From Thermoplasmata archaeon (lineage in GTDB: Archaea; Thermoplasmatota; Thermoplasmata; Lutacidiplasmatales; UBA184), in NCBI GenBank assembly GCA_030044475.1, contig JASHVP010000124.1:1-8229 (forward strand): a stretch of DNA of 8,229 nt. The letters run 5' to 3'. This document shows positions 1 to 6,267 of the stretch, piece by piece. Each line of letters begins with the position of its first letter. Positions within the stretch are counted from its first letter, which is position 1. Under the pieces are notes generated by a model. It made no database searches. It saw only the letters and a program-made list of their open reading frames with translations, and was not told the origin of the DNA. The translations under genes and the position numbers were made by a program.

Positions 1-515
1 CCCGACGGAAGGCCGCTCTCCGAGAAGGTGACGGCGTAGTCCGGCGGCGGGGTGAACGAGACCGGGACCGTCAACGAGACCCCGTCCACGAAGACCGTGA
101 CGGTGCCCGGATGGGCGGCCCAGTCCCCGCCCGAGAACACGAACGTGTAGGAGCCGTTCGGGTCGACGACGTCCAGGTACGACGCTCGGCTCGAGTACGA
201 CGTCCCGTTCGTCGCATTCACCCACCACGTGTGGCCGGACGGAAGTCCCGCCTCCGTGAAGTTGAGCAGATACGTCGTGACGACGAACGAGACGTTGAGC
301 CAGACGGAGGTTGCGGCGACGGTCACCTCGCCCCCGAGCGGGTCCGCCATCCATCCGGCGGGAGAGAGGAGGGTGTAGTCGAAGGTGCCGTTCGGGACCC
401 CGACCTGGAACGAGCTGACGTTCGTTGTCCCAAAGATCGACGGGCTCGACCCGGGCGCCGCGAACTCCACCCCCCACGAGAGCCCCTTCGGAAGGCCGGT
501 CTCGTTGAAGTGGAC
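1..515 (-). repeat. Tandem C-terminal GLPSG-type domain repeats of the S53 protease
   Basis: Three successive units begin with a strand plus an E-x-GLP turn: VHFNETGLPKG (coding bases 515 downward), LNFTEAGLPSG (about 266 downward) and VTFSESGLPSG (32 downward, cut by the window edge). The GLP turns lie about 249 and 234 bp apart, so each unit is roughly 80 residues. Each complete unit continues through an NGT or NGS-Y turn (PNGTFDYT, PNGSYTF) to a final V-x-V-x-F strand. These beta-sandwich-like modules recur at the C-termini of Thermoplasmatota surface proteases and probably act in wall or substrate attachment, which is inference. The units are diverged at DNA level, so they are old protein-level repeats, not recent duplications. 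Confidence 0.8.
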
Positions 516-3434
516 CGGGTACTTCGTGACCGGGGGTCCCTGGTCGTACTCCAGCACTCCCTGGTCGGTCGCGCCGGGGACGTACGTGGCGTTCCAGACG
601 GCCGGCGCGTCCCGCGTCGTGTTGCCCGGTGCGGCCTCCACCCAGGCGAGGTCGTCCGCGGTCTCTCCCGTCTGGGTCGTCGCCTCCCCGAAGGCCTCGG
701 TCGATCCGGGGACGAACGACGGCACCCCGGAGCGCTCCAAGAACAAGGAGAGATTGCCGGACGTCTCCGGGCCGAAATCGCCGGTGCCGCCGCTCGGCCC
801 CCCGATCAATCCGAACTGCGGCGAGAGCCCTCCCGGACCCCCGTACGGGGCCGGGTACGGGCCGTTCGAGTAGTTCTGTCCTCCCCAGGAATAATTGTAC
901 CACAAGCTCCCGATAATGAACGACGCACCAGGGACGGGGATGGACAAGGTGGGCGTGTTCGGGACGCCGAACGAAAAGACGACCGACTGACCGTCGAACC
1001 GGGAGGCGTTGTGGAGCGTGGTGGTCATGTCGAACGAGATCGGCGGATTCAGCACGAGCCCCGTGAGCGGGAAGTTGTACTCGTACACCGCTTCGTAGTA
1101 GTACAACCCGAAGAATGGGAAGATGATCCACCCGGTGAAGTTCATCGCCCAGCCGCTCGAGGTCCAGTTGATGTAGACGACATTCTGGATCCAATACAGC
1201 GGGGCACCGAGACTATCCGCGAGGAAGAAGTTCTGCTGCAACGAGGCGTTGAACAGGGTGTTCACGCCGCCCCCGGGGAGGGTCGACGTCACTTCCAGCC
1301 CGGTGAGGTTGAGCAGCGCGCGGACTCCGGAGAGCTCTCCCGGAACGTCGTTCGGCGTGCCCGTCGCGAAATAGAGCGTGAAGTTGTAGGCGTCGATCGA
1401 CCCCCACCCCGTCACGAGGTCGTACCCCGGACCGGCGGAGTACAGGTAGTTCTCGCCGGTCACGATGTCATAGAAGGGGAGGGCCGAAAGGGGGGCGACG
1501 TACCCATCGGCGGGGATGAACCCCGTCGTGGGGGTGGTCCCGAGCGGCTCGTTCATGAGGTTCGCCAGGTCGTAGAGCGGTGGATCGACGAAGCCGAGGG
1601 CGGAGTCGTTCGTTTGGGCGAGCACGTGGTCTGCGTCCGCGAGGATTCCGGCTTCCAGGGGGGAGGCGATGCTGGTCCCCTCCGCATAGTAGAATTGCCC
1701 CCCGTTGGTCGCGTTCGTGGCGTCGTACCGGATCCCGTTGATCGAGATCGTGAGGAGGGTGTTGTTCGCGAGCGCGGCGATGTCCGGCACGCCGCGGCCC
1801 GCGCCCGAGATCACCGAATTCGCCGAGGTGTCGAGCTGCCACGACGGTTCCGAGAACACCTGGGAGATCCCCCCGGTCGAGCCCGCCGGGCCGTGGTTCG
1901 CGGTGTCGTTCGGGGAGACCCACCACGCCACGTCCGATGACATCTGCAACGTGGTGGGATCCAGGACGACCGTCGTCCCGCCCACCGCCACGTCGCCGAA
2001 GTCGTTGTACGCCATCGACGCCGGGAAGAACGTGACCTGGCCGCTGGGATCCGCGCTCGCGCCCGGGCCGGAGGGATCGTCGCCGGAGTCGCCGGACGCC
2101 GCGAGGACCGTGATCCCCCGGGCGGCCGCCTCCTCGGTCAGGTTGTACCACACGGTGTCGTTCGCGTCGGTCCCCCCCCAGGAGTTGGAGATCACCGAAA
2201 CGTTCTCCAGCGCCGAGTAGGTGCTGTTCGGATTGAGGATGAAGTCGAACGCCTCGTCGAGGTCGACGTTGGTGGCGTTCGGCCCGTAGACGTTGAACAG
2301 CTTCGCCCCCGGCGCGGTCGACCCGACCATCTCGAGGTCGAGGGTGTTCTCGGCGTACGCGCCCGTCGTGTCGTAGGACGCGAGCGGGCCGGGACTGGGC
2401 GCGCCGTCCAGCGGGACGCCCGTGACCGTCGGAGCCGGTTCGCCGGCCGGAAGGGTCTCGGAGTAGAACGTCGACACGTCGCCCGGGACGAACGGCCCGA
2501 CCGCCTGACCGGGCGAGAGCGAGCCGTAGGGCGTGGTGATAGCGGTCCCGTTGTAGACCCCCGACCACAGGATCGTCGCGACCACCTCGTTCGTAGGGTA
2601 GCCGTCCTGCTGCAGGAGCGACGGCTCGTCGTAGGCGATCTGGAAGTCGGGGGCATACTCGTACTGGACCCCTCCGACCGTCGGCGGAGCGAGGTACCCG
2701 GCGGCGAGGGCCGGGGGCGCCGTGATCGCTTGCGGCGGGGACCGAATGGTGCTCGTGGTATGGAGCACGCGGTTGAGCGCGGCCGAGTAGGAACTCAACC
2801 CCTCGACCGAGCCGACGAGCGCGGCGAGCGGGGCCGGGAGCGAAAGCGGCCCCGTCGGAGCGTAGTAGACGTCCCCGCGGTACGTGAACGTGGCGATCGT
2901 CGTGTGAAAGAGAGCCCCGACCTGGGCGGCGGACGCGTCGAACGACAGGGTGGCCCGGTCGGCGTACGTCGTCAGATTCCCGATTCCCTCGGCCCGGAGG
3001 TACGCCACCGCGAGTTCGTACTCGTGGGACGGGATCGAGAACTCTCGATCGAACTCGCTCTGCGTGAGGTACTGGTGGTAGGTCGGAGAGCCGGGGGTCG
3101 ATATTCCCGCCAGGAGGGTCGCCAGCCGGCTCTGATTGGCGAATCCGAACGACAGCAGGACCGGAACTCGCGCGACCGAGGACGGGCCCAACTCCACCGC
3201 TCCCGGGAGGTGGACCCCCGGTTCGTTGTCGGCGATCGAGACGAGCGGGGCGGCCGCCACTTGGGCGACGTCGGCGGCAGTCACGCCCCCGACCGGCGAA
3301 TGCGAGAGGAGGTCGGCCGGAGGGTCGACCGGAGCGATGAGCAGCGTCGCGGCCGTCATCACGACGGCGAGGACGACCGCCCCGAGGGCGCGCCGGGCCC
3401 GCAGTTCGCTCACTCGAATCCCGACGGACCGCAC
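1..3434 (-). CDS. Secreted S53 (sedolisin/kumamolisin) serine-carboxyl peptidase with thermopsin-like and repeat C-terminus; 3' end outside window
   Basis: An exported, probably acid-active endopeptidase; at least 1144 residues lie in the window with no stop. A basic N-terminus and hydrophobic stretch (about residues 10-35) form a signal peptide or anchor. Residues about 91-215 resemble the pro-kumamolisin activation domain, and about 245-690 the S53 catalytic domain. Catalytic Glu362 and Asp366 lie in ENTLDLE, the oxyanion Asp449 in SGDSG, and the nucleophile Ser588 in GTSIASP. The calcium site fits Asp656 (YDIVTG) and the GYDLVTGWG loop around Asp672. Residues about 700-930 look thermopsin-like (YWIQNVV at 747-753, then a GGPSGGTGDF loop). 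About 80-residue GLPSG-type repeats follow from residue 974. Many N-x-S/T sequons fit a glycosylated surface protein. The GTG at 3434 was chosen as the most upstream in-frame start; the GTG at 3413 is equally possible. It is divergent from the VIT gene. The S53 assignment is firm; the thermopsin match is from memory of the family and moderate. Confidence 0.93.
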   Translation of the reverse strand, partial: MRSVGIRVSELRARRALGAVVLAVVMTAATLLIAPVDPPADLLSHSPVGGVTAADVAQVAAAPLVSIADNEPGVHLPGAVELGPSSVARVPVLLSFGFANQSRLATLLAGISTPGSPTYHQYLTQSEFDREFSIPSHEYELAVAYLRAEGIGNLTTYADRATLSFDASAAQVGALFHTTIATFTYRGDVYYAPTGPLSLPAPLAALVGSVEGLSSYSAALNRVLHTTSTIRSPPQAITAPPALAAGYLAPPTVGGVQYEYAPDFQIAYDEPSLLQQDGYPTNEVVATILWSGVYNGTAITTPYGSLSPGQAVGPFVPGDVSTFYSETLPAGEPAPTVTGVPLDGAPSPGPLASYDTTGAYAENTLDLEMVGSTAPGAKLFNVYGPNATNVDLDEAFDFILNPNSTYSALENVSVISNSWGGTDANDTVWYNLTEEAAARGITVLAASGDSGDDPSGPGASADPSGQVTFFPASMAYNDFGDVAVGGTTVVLDPTTLQMSSDVAWWVSPNDTANHGPAGSTGGISQVFSEPSWQLDTSANSVISGAGRGVPDIAALANNTLLTISINGIRYDATNATNGGQFYYAEGTSIASPLEAGILADADHVLAQTNDSALGFVDPPLYDLANLMNEPLGTTPTTGFIPADGYVAPLSALPFYDIVTGENYLYSAGPGYDLVTGWGSIDAYNFTLYFATGTPNDVPGELSGVRALLNLTGLEVTSTLPGGGVNTLFNASLQQNFFLADSLGAPLYWIQNVVYINWTSSGWAMNFTGWIIFPFFGLYYYEAVYEYNFPLTGLVLNPPISFDMTTTLHNASRFDGQSVVFSFGVPNTPTLSIPVPGASFIIGSLWYNYSWGGQNYSNGPYPAPYGGPGGLSPQFGLIGGPSGGTGDFGPETSGNLSLFLERSGVPSFVPGSTEAFGEATTQTGETADDLAWVEAAPGNTTRDAPAVWNATYVPGATDQGVLEYDQGPPVTKYPVHFNETGLPKGLSWGVEFAAPGSSPSIFGTTNVSSFQVGVPNGTFDYTLLSPAGWMADPLGGEVTVAATSVWLNVSFVVTTYLLNFTEAGLPSGHTWWVNATNGTSYSSRASYLDVVDPNGSYTFVFSGGDWAAHPGTVTVFVDGVSLTVPVSFTPPPDYAVTFSESGLPS

Positions 3435-3471
3435 TCCACCATGGCGCGTCGGGCGGCCCAGCGCGAGGGCG

Positions 3472-3480
3472 CGAGATAAG
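3472..3480 (-). promoter_or_regulatory. Candidate TATA box for the S53 protease gene
   Basis: On the minus strand an A-rich run (CGAAAACC, a possible BRE) leads into CTTATCTCG. TTATCT centred near 3477 would place transcription start near 3451, leaving a leader of about 17 nt to the GTG at 3434 or 38 nt to the GTG at 3413. It is one of the few A/T-rich patches in this divergent region. It is assigned by position and composition only. Confidence 0.35.
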
Positions 3481-3523
3481 GGTTTTCGGTGGACCGACCG
3501 GAACGCGCGTCGCGACCGACCGG

Positions 3524-3530
3524 CTAATAG
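3524..3530 (+). promoter_or_regulatory. Candidate TATA box of the VIT gene (leaderless)
   Basis: CTAATAG stands out in G+C-rich sequence, and its centre (about 3527) is 27 bp before the ATG at 3554. That matches the archaeal TATA-to-start-site distance, so the transcript probably begins at or within a few bases of the start codon. No Shine-Dalgarno precedes the ATG, in agreement with leaderless initiation. Confidence 0.55.
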
Positions 3531-3553
3531 GCCCGCTCGCGTGGCGCGCTCCG

Positions 3554-4249
3554 ATGTGGTCGTCGGCGGAGCATCACCCCCACGCGACGCTCCTCTCCGA
3601 CTTCATCCTCGGGAGCCAGGACGGCCTCGTCAACGTCCTCGGTATCCTGCTCGGGCTGGTCGCGGCCACGAACGACGTACGAGTCATCTTCATCGCCGCC
3701 GGCGCGGCGCTCGCGGCCGAGTCGATCTCGATGGGCGCGGTCGCGTATACCTCGACGCTGGCGCGCCGGAACCTCTACCTGGCCGAGATGGAGCGCGAGA
3801 CGGCCGAGATGCGCGACGTCCCCGAGCTCGAGCGCGCCGAGGTCCGTACCATCCTGCAGAAGTGGGGCTACGAGGGGAACGACCTGGAAGAGATGCTCCG
3901 TCGGATCGAGGCGAAGCCGAAGGCGATGCTCGCGATCATGATGGCGTTCGAGCTGAACCTCGCCGAGGTCCCCGAGGCCGCCCCCCGCCGCAGCGCGGAG
4001 GTCGTCTTCACCGCGACCGTCGTTGGGTCGTTCATTCCCCTCCTGCCGTTCTTCGTCCTCTACCAGAACCTGCACTGGGCCGCGCTCGGCTCCGTCATCG
4101 TGTCGGCCGCGATGCTGTTCGCGGTGGGCTGGTACGAAGCGCGGACGACTCTCGGGGTGGTCTGGAAGAGCGGCCTACGGATGATCGGGATCGGACTCGG
4201 CGCGGGACTCGCGGGGTTCCTGGTCGGCCACTTCGCGGCGCTGCTGTAG
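3554..4249 (+). CDS. VIT1/CCC1-family iron/manganese transporter
   Basis: A 231-residue membrane transporter of the vacuolar iron transporter family, which exports or sequesters Fe2+ (or Mn2+), usually by proton antiport. Five membrane segments are visible: about residues 17-38, 43-66, 140-160, 164-184 and 205-225. The first holds Asp16 and Asp23 (SQDG), matching the two TM1 aspartates of plant VIT1; Met60 in ISMG matches the TM2 pore methionine. The cytoplasmic loop, about 70-138, is Glu-rich (YLAEMERETAEM, then ELERAE) and ends in MMAFE (Met129, Met130, Glu133), the same spacing as the metal-binding domain of plant VIT1. The regulatory metal-binding domain therefore looks intact. The ATG is chosen because the TATA-like box lies 27 bp upstream. 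It converges on the next small gene with a 6-bp gap. Metal specificity cannot be read from sequence. A probable Fe-S regulator lies about 640 bp downstream. Confidence 0.92.
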   Translation: MWSSAEHHPHATLLSDFILGSQDGLVNVLGILLGLVAATNDVRVIFIAAGAALAAESISMGAVAYTSTLARRNLYLAEMERETAEMRDVPELERAEVRTILQKWGYEGNDLEEMLRRIEAKPKAMLAIMMAFELNLAEVPEAAPRRSAEVVFTATVVGSFIPLLPFFVLYQNLHWAALGSVIVSAAMLFAVGWYEARTTLGVVWKSGLRMIGIGLGAGLAGFLVGHFAALL

Positions 4250-4255
4250 CTCGGC

Positions 4256-4483
4256 TCAGATCGCGCCCCGGGCGAGCCGATGCCGTCCGCGCGAACCGCC
4301 GCGCCCGCCCCACGCGGACCACCGCCGGGGGCGGAGGGTCTCGTGCTGGCGGCACGCCGTGCACCAGACGACGGTCTCGAACGGACCGGCCAGTTCGGGG
4401 GTTGCGACGTGGGAGTCCGGCGGATGCCCGCAGTCGCGCTGCAGACAGGGGTGGGGCGCTCGCGCCCCCGAGGCGGGCTGCAT
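4256..4483 (-). CDS. Small Cys/His-rich protein, probable zinc-binding
   Basis: A 75-residue protein without a recognised family. Its notable feature is a likely metal site: Cys13-x4-Cys18-x-His20 in the N-terminal part and Cys41-x2-Cys44-x2-His47 (WCTACRQH) in the middle, enough ligands for one zinc. The C-terminal third is rich in Arg, Gly and Trp and strongly basic, which would suit nucleic-acid contact, although this is inference. Third codon positions are almost all G or C, as in the neighbouring sure genes, and a TATA-like box lies about 31 bp before the ATG. These support a real gene. It is transcribed in the same direction as the upstream 80-residue protein (50-bp gap) and converges on the VIT gene. 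A spurious frame remains possible in such G+C-rich DNA. Confidence 0.55.
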   Translation of the reverse strand: MQPASGARAPHPCLQRDCGHPPDSHVATPELAGPFETVVWCTACRQHETLRPRRWSAWGGRGGSRGRHRLARGAI

Positions 4484-4509
4484 GGCAGCCCATTTATGCG
4501 CACTAATGC

Positions 4510-4517
4510 GTATTAAA
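4510..4517 (-). promoter_or_regulatory. Candidate TATA box for the small Cys/His protein
   Basis: TTTAATAC on the minus strand is centred about 31 bp before the ATG at 4483, implying a near-leaderless transcript. It lies in the 50-bp gap behind the upstream gene, so the small gene may be transcribed on its own. A second A/T patch (CATAAATG) is too close to the start to serve. Confidence 0.4.
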
Positions 4518-4533
4518 CCTGTCGAATCCGCGC

Positions 4534-4776
4534 TTACTCCGACAGCCGACGGACGCGCCGGGCCACGTGCGCGTTCTTCTCCTTCTCGGAGAGGTCTCGC
4601 ACGTGCATCGACACGATCACCGTGCCGCTCACCTCGACCGGGTCCGGCAGGAGCGGCAGCTTGAGCGAGACCCGGTCGAGCTCGAGCTCGATCTGGCCAT
4701 GACGGTCCCGCACCGCGTCGAGAAGGTCGGCGAACGGGTTGGGGTGCGCTCGGTCGGTCTCGGTGTCGCCGCTCAT
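4534..4776 (-). CDS. Conserved-looking 80-residue protein of unknown function
   Basis: I do not recognise a family. The chain begins with a polar, acidic tail (residues 1-14), then a short helix FADLLDAV (15-22). Next comes an alternating hydrophobic stretch (about 28-40 and 47-60) that reads as two or three beta strands around a PLLPDP turn. It ends in a charged helix, SEKEKNAHVARRVRRL (63-78). There is no signal peptide, membrane segment or cysteine. The ATG at 4776 is preferred: a weak GGAG lies 4 nt upstream and codon use is strongly G/C-ending from there. The frame stays open to a GTG at 4830, but those 18 extra codons include GTA, CTA, GAA and GGT and look non-coding. It is divergent from the SufR-like regulator, so the two may share control. 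Confidence 0.72.
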   Translation of the reverse strand: MSGDTETDRAHPNPFADLLDAVRDRHGQIELELDRVSLKLPLLPDPVEVSGTVIVSMHVRDLSEKEKNAHVARRVRRLSE

Positions 4777-4844
4777 CGACTCCGATAGGGAGTCCCGGGT
4801 TACGAACGTTTCGAACCCACCGGTCGGCACGGCTCGTTCGTTCA

Positions 4845-4854
4845 GTATGTTAAG
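4845..4854 (-). promoter_or_regulatory. Candidate minus-strand TATA box for the 80-residue protein gene
   Basis: On the minus strand this reads CTTAACATAC. Transcription would start near 4824, giving a leader of about 48 nt before the ATG at 4776, which is compatible with the weak GGAG site there. It lies back to back with the plus-strand TATA box of the regulator gene, so both promoters occupy the same 30 bp. Confidence 0.35.
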
Positions 4855-4860
4855 GAAACA
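4848..4860. promoter_or_regulatory. Possible operator: short inverted repeat TGTT-N5-AACA
   Basis: TGTT and AACA form a perfect but short dyad with 5 bp between the arms. It sits exactly between the divergent TATA boxes, overlapping the likely BRE of the regulator gene and the minus-strand TATA. A regulator bound here could block both promoters, as expected for autoregulation. Arms of 4 bp arise easily by chance, and this is not the CAAC-N6-GTTG box of cyanobacterial SufR. Confidence 0.2.
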
Positions 4861-4870
4861 GTGTATAAAT
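4854..4870 (+). promoter_or_regulatory. BRE/TATA promoter of the regulator-SDR-QueA-like operon (leaderless)
   Basis: A near-consensus TATAAAT at 4864-4870 is preceded by a purine-rich GGAAACAGTG that fits a TFB recognition element. The TATA centre is 25 bp before the ATG at 4892, so the mRNA probably starts at the start codon. No Shine-Dalgarno precedes that ATG. This is the clearest promoter in the window and supports the archaeal assignment. Confidence 0.72.
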
Positions 4871-4891
4871 CTCCGGGCGCTCCCCCTCCCG

Positions 4892-5542
4892 ATGGACGAA
4901 CCTCCGCGGTCGGGCTACTCCTCGCCGAAGCAAGGCATCCTCCTGCACCTGAAGCGGTCGCCGGGGGCGTCGCTCGCCGAGGTCGCGGCGGCCCTCGGCG
5001 TCTCGAAGGCGGCGGCGCTGGGGCACCTCCAGAAGCTCGAGGGGGACGGGCTGATCGCGCGGTCGTATCGGGCGGGCCAGGTCGGCCGACCCCGGGTCGT
5101 CTTCCGTCTGACCGGCGGGGCCGCCGCGCTGTTCCCGCACAACTACACCGAGATGTCGCTCTGCGCGCTCGAGTTTATCGAGCGGCGCCTCGGCCGGTCC
5201 GCCGTCGCCGAGCTCTTGACCCAGCGGGCGCACGACGTCGCGGATCGTCACCGCACCCGCCTGCAGACGGGCACGCTGGGCGCTCGCGTCGGGGAATTGG
5301 CCCGCCTGAGGACCGAAGGCGGGTACATGGCGGAACTCGGCCCCCGCAGCCGGGGCTCGTTCGAGCTCGTCGAGCACAACTGCCCGGTCCTGGCGATCGC
5401 CGGACGCTACCCGGAGGCGTGCGAGACCGAACGGCGGATGTTCGAGTCGATGCTCGGGGCGAAGGTCGAGACGTCCCACCGCGTGGTCGCGGGCGATCCG
5501 GTCTGCCGGTTCCGCATCCGAGACGCCCGGAGGGACCCGTGA
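4892..5542 (+). CDS. SufR-like winged-helix transcriptional regulator (probable Fe-S or redox sensor)
   Basis: A 216-residue regulator of the COG2345/SufR type. Residues about 10-75 form a winged helix: a KQGILLHLKR helix, a recognition helix around SLAEVAAALGVSKAAALGHL (27-46), then a wing with GRPRVVFRLT (65-74). The middle is helical. The C-terminal part carries EHNCP, with Cys164, Cys177 (C-x12-C) and Cys205 in VCRFRI. SufR-family repressors bind a [4Fe-4S] cluster through cysteines spaced this way, so this protein probably senses Fe-S status, oxidants or iron; the cluster itself is inferred. The start is fixed by the TATA box 25 bp upstream; the frame stays open further upstream but those codons precede the promoter. 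It is the first gene of a three-gene operon and overlaps the SDR gene by 4 nt. It probably controls that operon and perhaps the divergent gene. Confidence 0.85.
   Translation: MDEPPRSGYSSPKQGILLHLKRSPGASLAEVAAALGVSKAAALGHLQKLEGDGLIARSYRAGQVGRPRVVFRLTGGAAALFPHNYTEMSLCALEFIERRLGRSAVAELLTQRAHDVADRHRTRLQTGTLGARVGELARLRTEGGYMAELGPRSRGSFELVEHNCPVLAIAGRYPEACETERRMFESMLGAKVETSHRVVAGDPVCRFRIRDARRDP
5529..5534 (+). promoter_or_regulatory. Ribosome binding site of the SDR gene
   Basis: GGAGGG lies 4 nt before the GTG at 5539, inside the last codons of the regulator gene. It decides the start of the SDR gene, whose frame is open far upstream. Its presence here, against its absence at the leaderless first gene, fits archaeal operons that use Shine-Dalgarno initiation for internal genes. 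Confidence 0.7.
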
Positions 5543-6267
5543 CCGCGTCCCCCGGGGCGATCGTCACCGGAGCGAGTCGCGGCCTCGGCGCGGCGATCTC
5601 CGGCCTCCTGGCGGGCGAAGGGTACGACCTCCTGCTCGTCGCGCGTCATCGCGCGGAACTGGAGCGCACGCGGGGCGGCCTCCCGTCCGCTCGAGGGACG
5701 GTCTCGGCGCTCGCCGGCGACGTTTCGGATCCCGCGACCCGGCATCGCGCCGGAGCGTTCGCCGCGGATCGTCCGGGAGGACTCCAGCTCCTGGTGAACA
5801 ACGCGAGCGAGCTCGGCCCCACTCCGCTGCCTCCCTTGGAGCGGTTCCCGCTCGACCGGTTGGAGGAGATCTACCGGATCAACGTCGTGGCGCCGGTCGC
5901 GTGGGTCCAGGAGCTCCTCCCGTCGCTGGTGCGCGGGCGCGGCTGGGTGGTGAACATCTCCAGCGACGCCGCGGTGGGGGGCTACCCGGGCTGGGGCGGC
6001 TACGGCGCCAGCAAGGCCGCCCTCGATCTCGTCTCCCGGACCCTCGCCCACGAACTGGAAGACCGGGGCGTCACCGTCGTGAGCGTCGACCCGGGGGACA
6101 TGCGCACGGCGATGCAACAGGCCGCGTTTCCCGGCGAGGACATCTCGGATCGCCCCGTCCCGGAGATCACCCTTCCGTTCTGGGCCTGGCTGCTGCATCA
6201 GGAGCGGACCGCCGTGTCCGGACGGCGATTTCGCGCGCAGTCCGACCCGTGGGAGGTCTCGGCGTGA
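5539..6267 (+). CDS. Short-chain dehydrogenase/reductase (SDR), NAD(P)-dependent
   Basis: A 242-residue classical SDR, a soluble NAD(P)(H)-dependent oxidoreductase. The dinucleotide-binding Rossmann motif TGASRGLG is at residues 10-17, and Arg14 in it hints at NADP(H). NNAS is at 87-90. The catalytic Ser142, Tyr155 and Lys159 are in place (S-x12-Y-x3-K, from NISSD and YGASK), and the DPGDM motif follows the catalytic helix. Nothing is truncated; length is normal for the family. The GTG at 5539 overlaps the TGA of the regulator and is preceded by GGAGGG. Its own TGA overlaps the GTG of the QueA-like gene, so translation of all three is coupled. The substrate cannot be read from sequence; the context suggests it acts on the substrate or product of the QueA-like enzyme, which is inference. 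Confidence 0.93.
   Translation: MTASPGAIVTGASRGLGAAISGLLAGEGYDLLLVARHRAELERTRGGLPSARGTVSALAGDVSDPATRHRAGAFAADRPGGLQLLVNNASELGPTPLPPLERFPLDRLEEIYRINVVAPVAWVQELLPSLVRGRGWVVNISSDAAVGGYPGWGGYGASKAALDLVSRTLAHELEDRGVTVVSVDPGDMRTAMQQAAFPGEDISDRPVPEITLPFWAWLLHQERTAVSGRRFRAQSDPWEVSA
6252..6257 (+). promoter_or_regulatory. Ribosome binding site of the QueA-like gene
   Basis: GGAGGT, a full anti-Shine-Dalgarno match, ends 6 nt before the GTG at 6264. It selects this GTG, which overlaps the SDR stop codon, over the open frame upstream. Confidence 0.72.

Noticed and set aside
111..1940. A 609-residue open frame on the plus strand
   Set aside because: It runs antisense to the S53 protease, which has clear domains and all catalytic residues. 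The plus-strand translation is an Arg/Gly/Asp-rich low-complexity string typical of G+C-rich shadow frames.
1468..2656. Open frames on the minus strand overlapping the protease in the other two frames
   Set aside because: The protease frame is continuous here and encodes the Glu-Asp-Asp-Ser residues; the alternatives are Arg/Pro-rich. They do not indicate a frameshift.
2730..4506. Plus-strand open frames of 249 and 456 residues
   Set aside because: They lie antisense to the protease N-terminus and in another frame of the VIT gene, with low-complexity Arg-rich translations and no recognisable domain.
4777..4830. N-terminal extension of the 80-residue protein to a GTG at 4830
   Set aside because: Those 18 codons have A/T-ending choices unlike the rest of the gene, and a weak GGAG favours the ATG at 4776. 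It is not fully excluded.
4843..4866. Near-direct repeat CAGTATGT and CAGTGTAT, 16 bp apart
   Set aside because: Two mismatches in 8 bp, and the second copy overlaps the TATA box, so the likeness is probably promoter composition.
4739..4891. Upstream extension of the SufR-like regulator
   Set aside because: The frame is open, but it precedes the TATA box at 4864-4870 and overlaps the divergent 80-residue gene; homology starts after the ATG at 4892.
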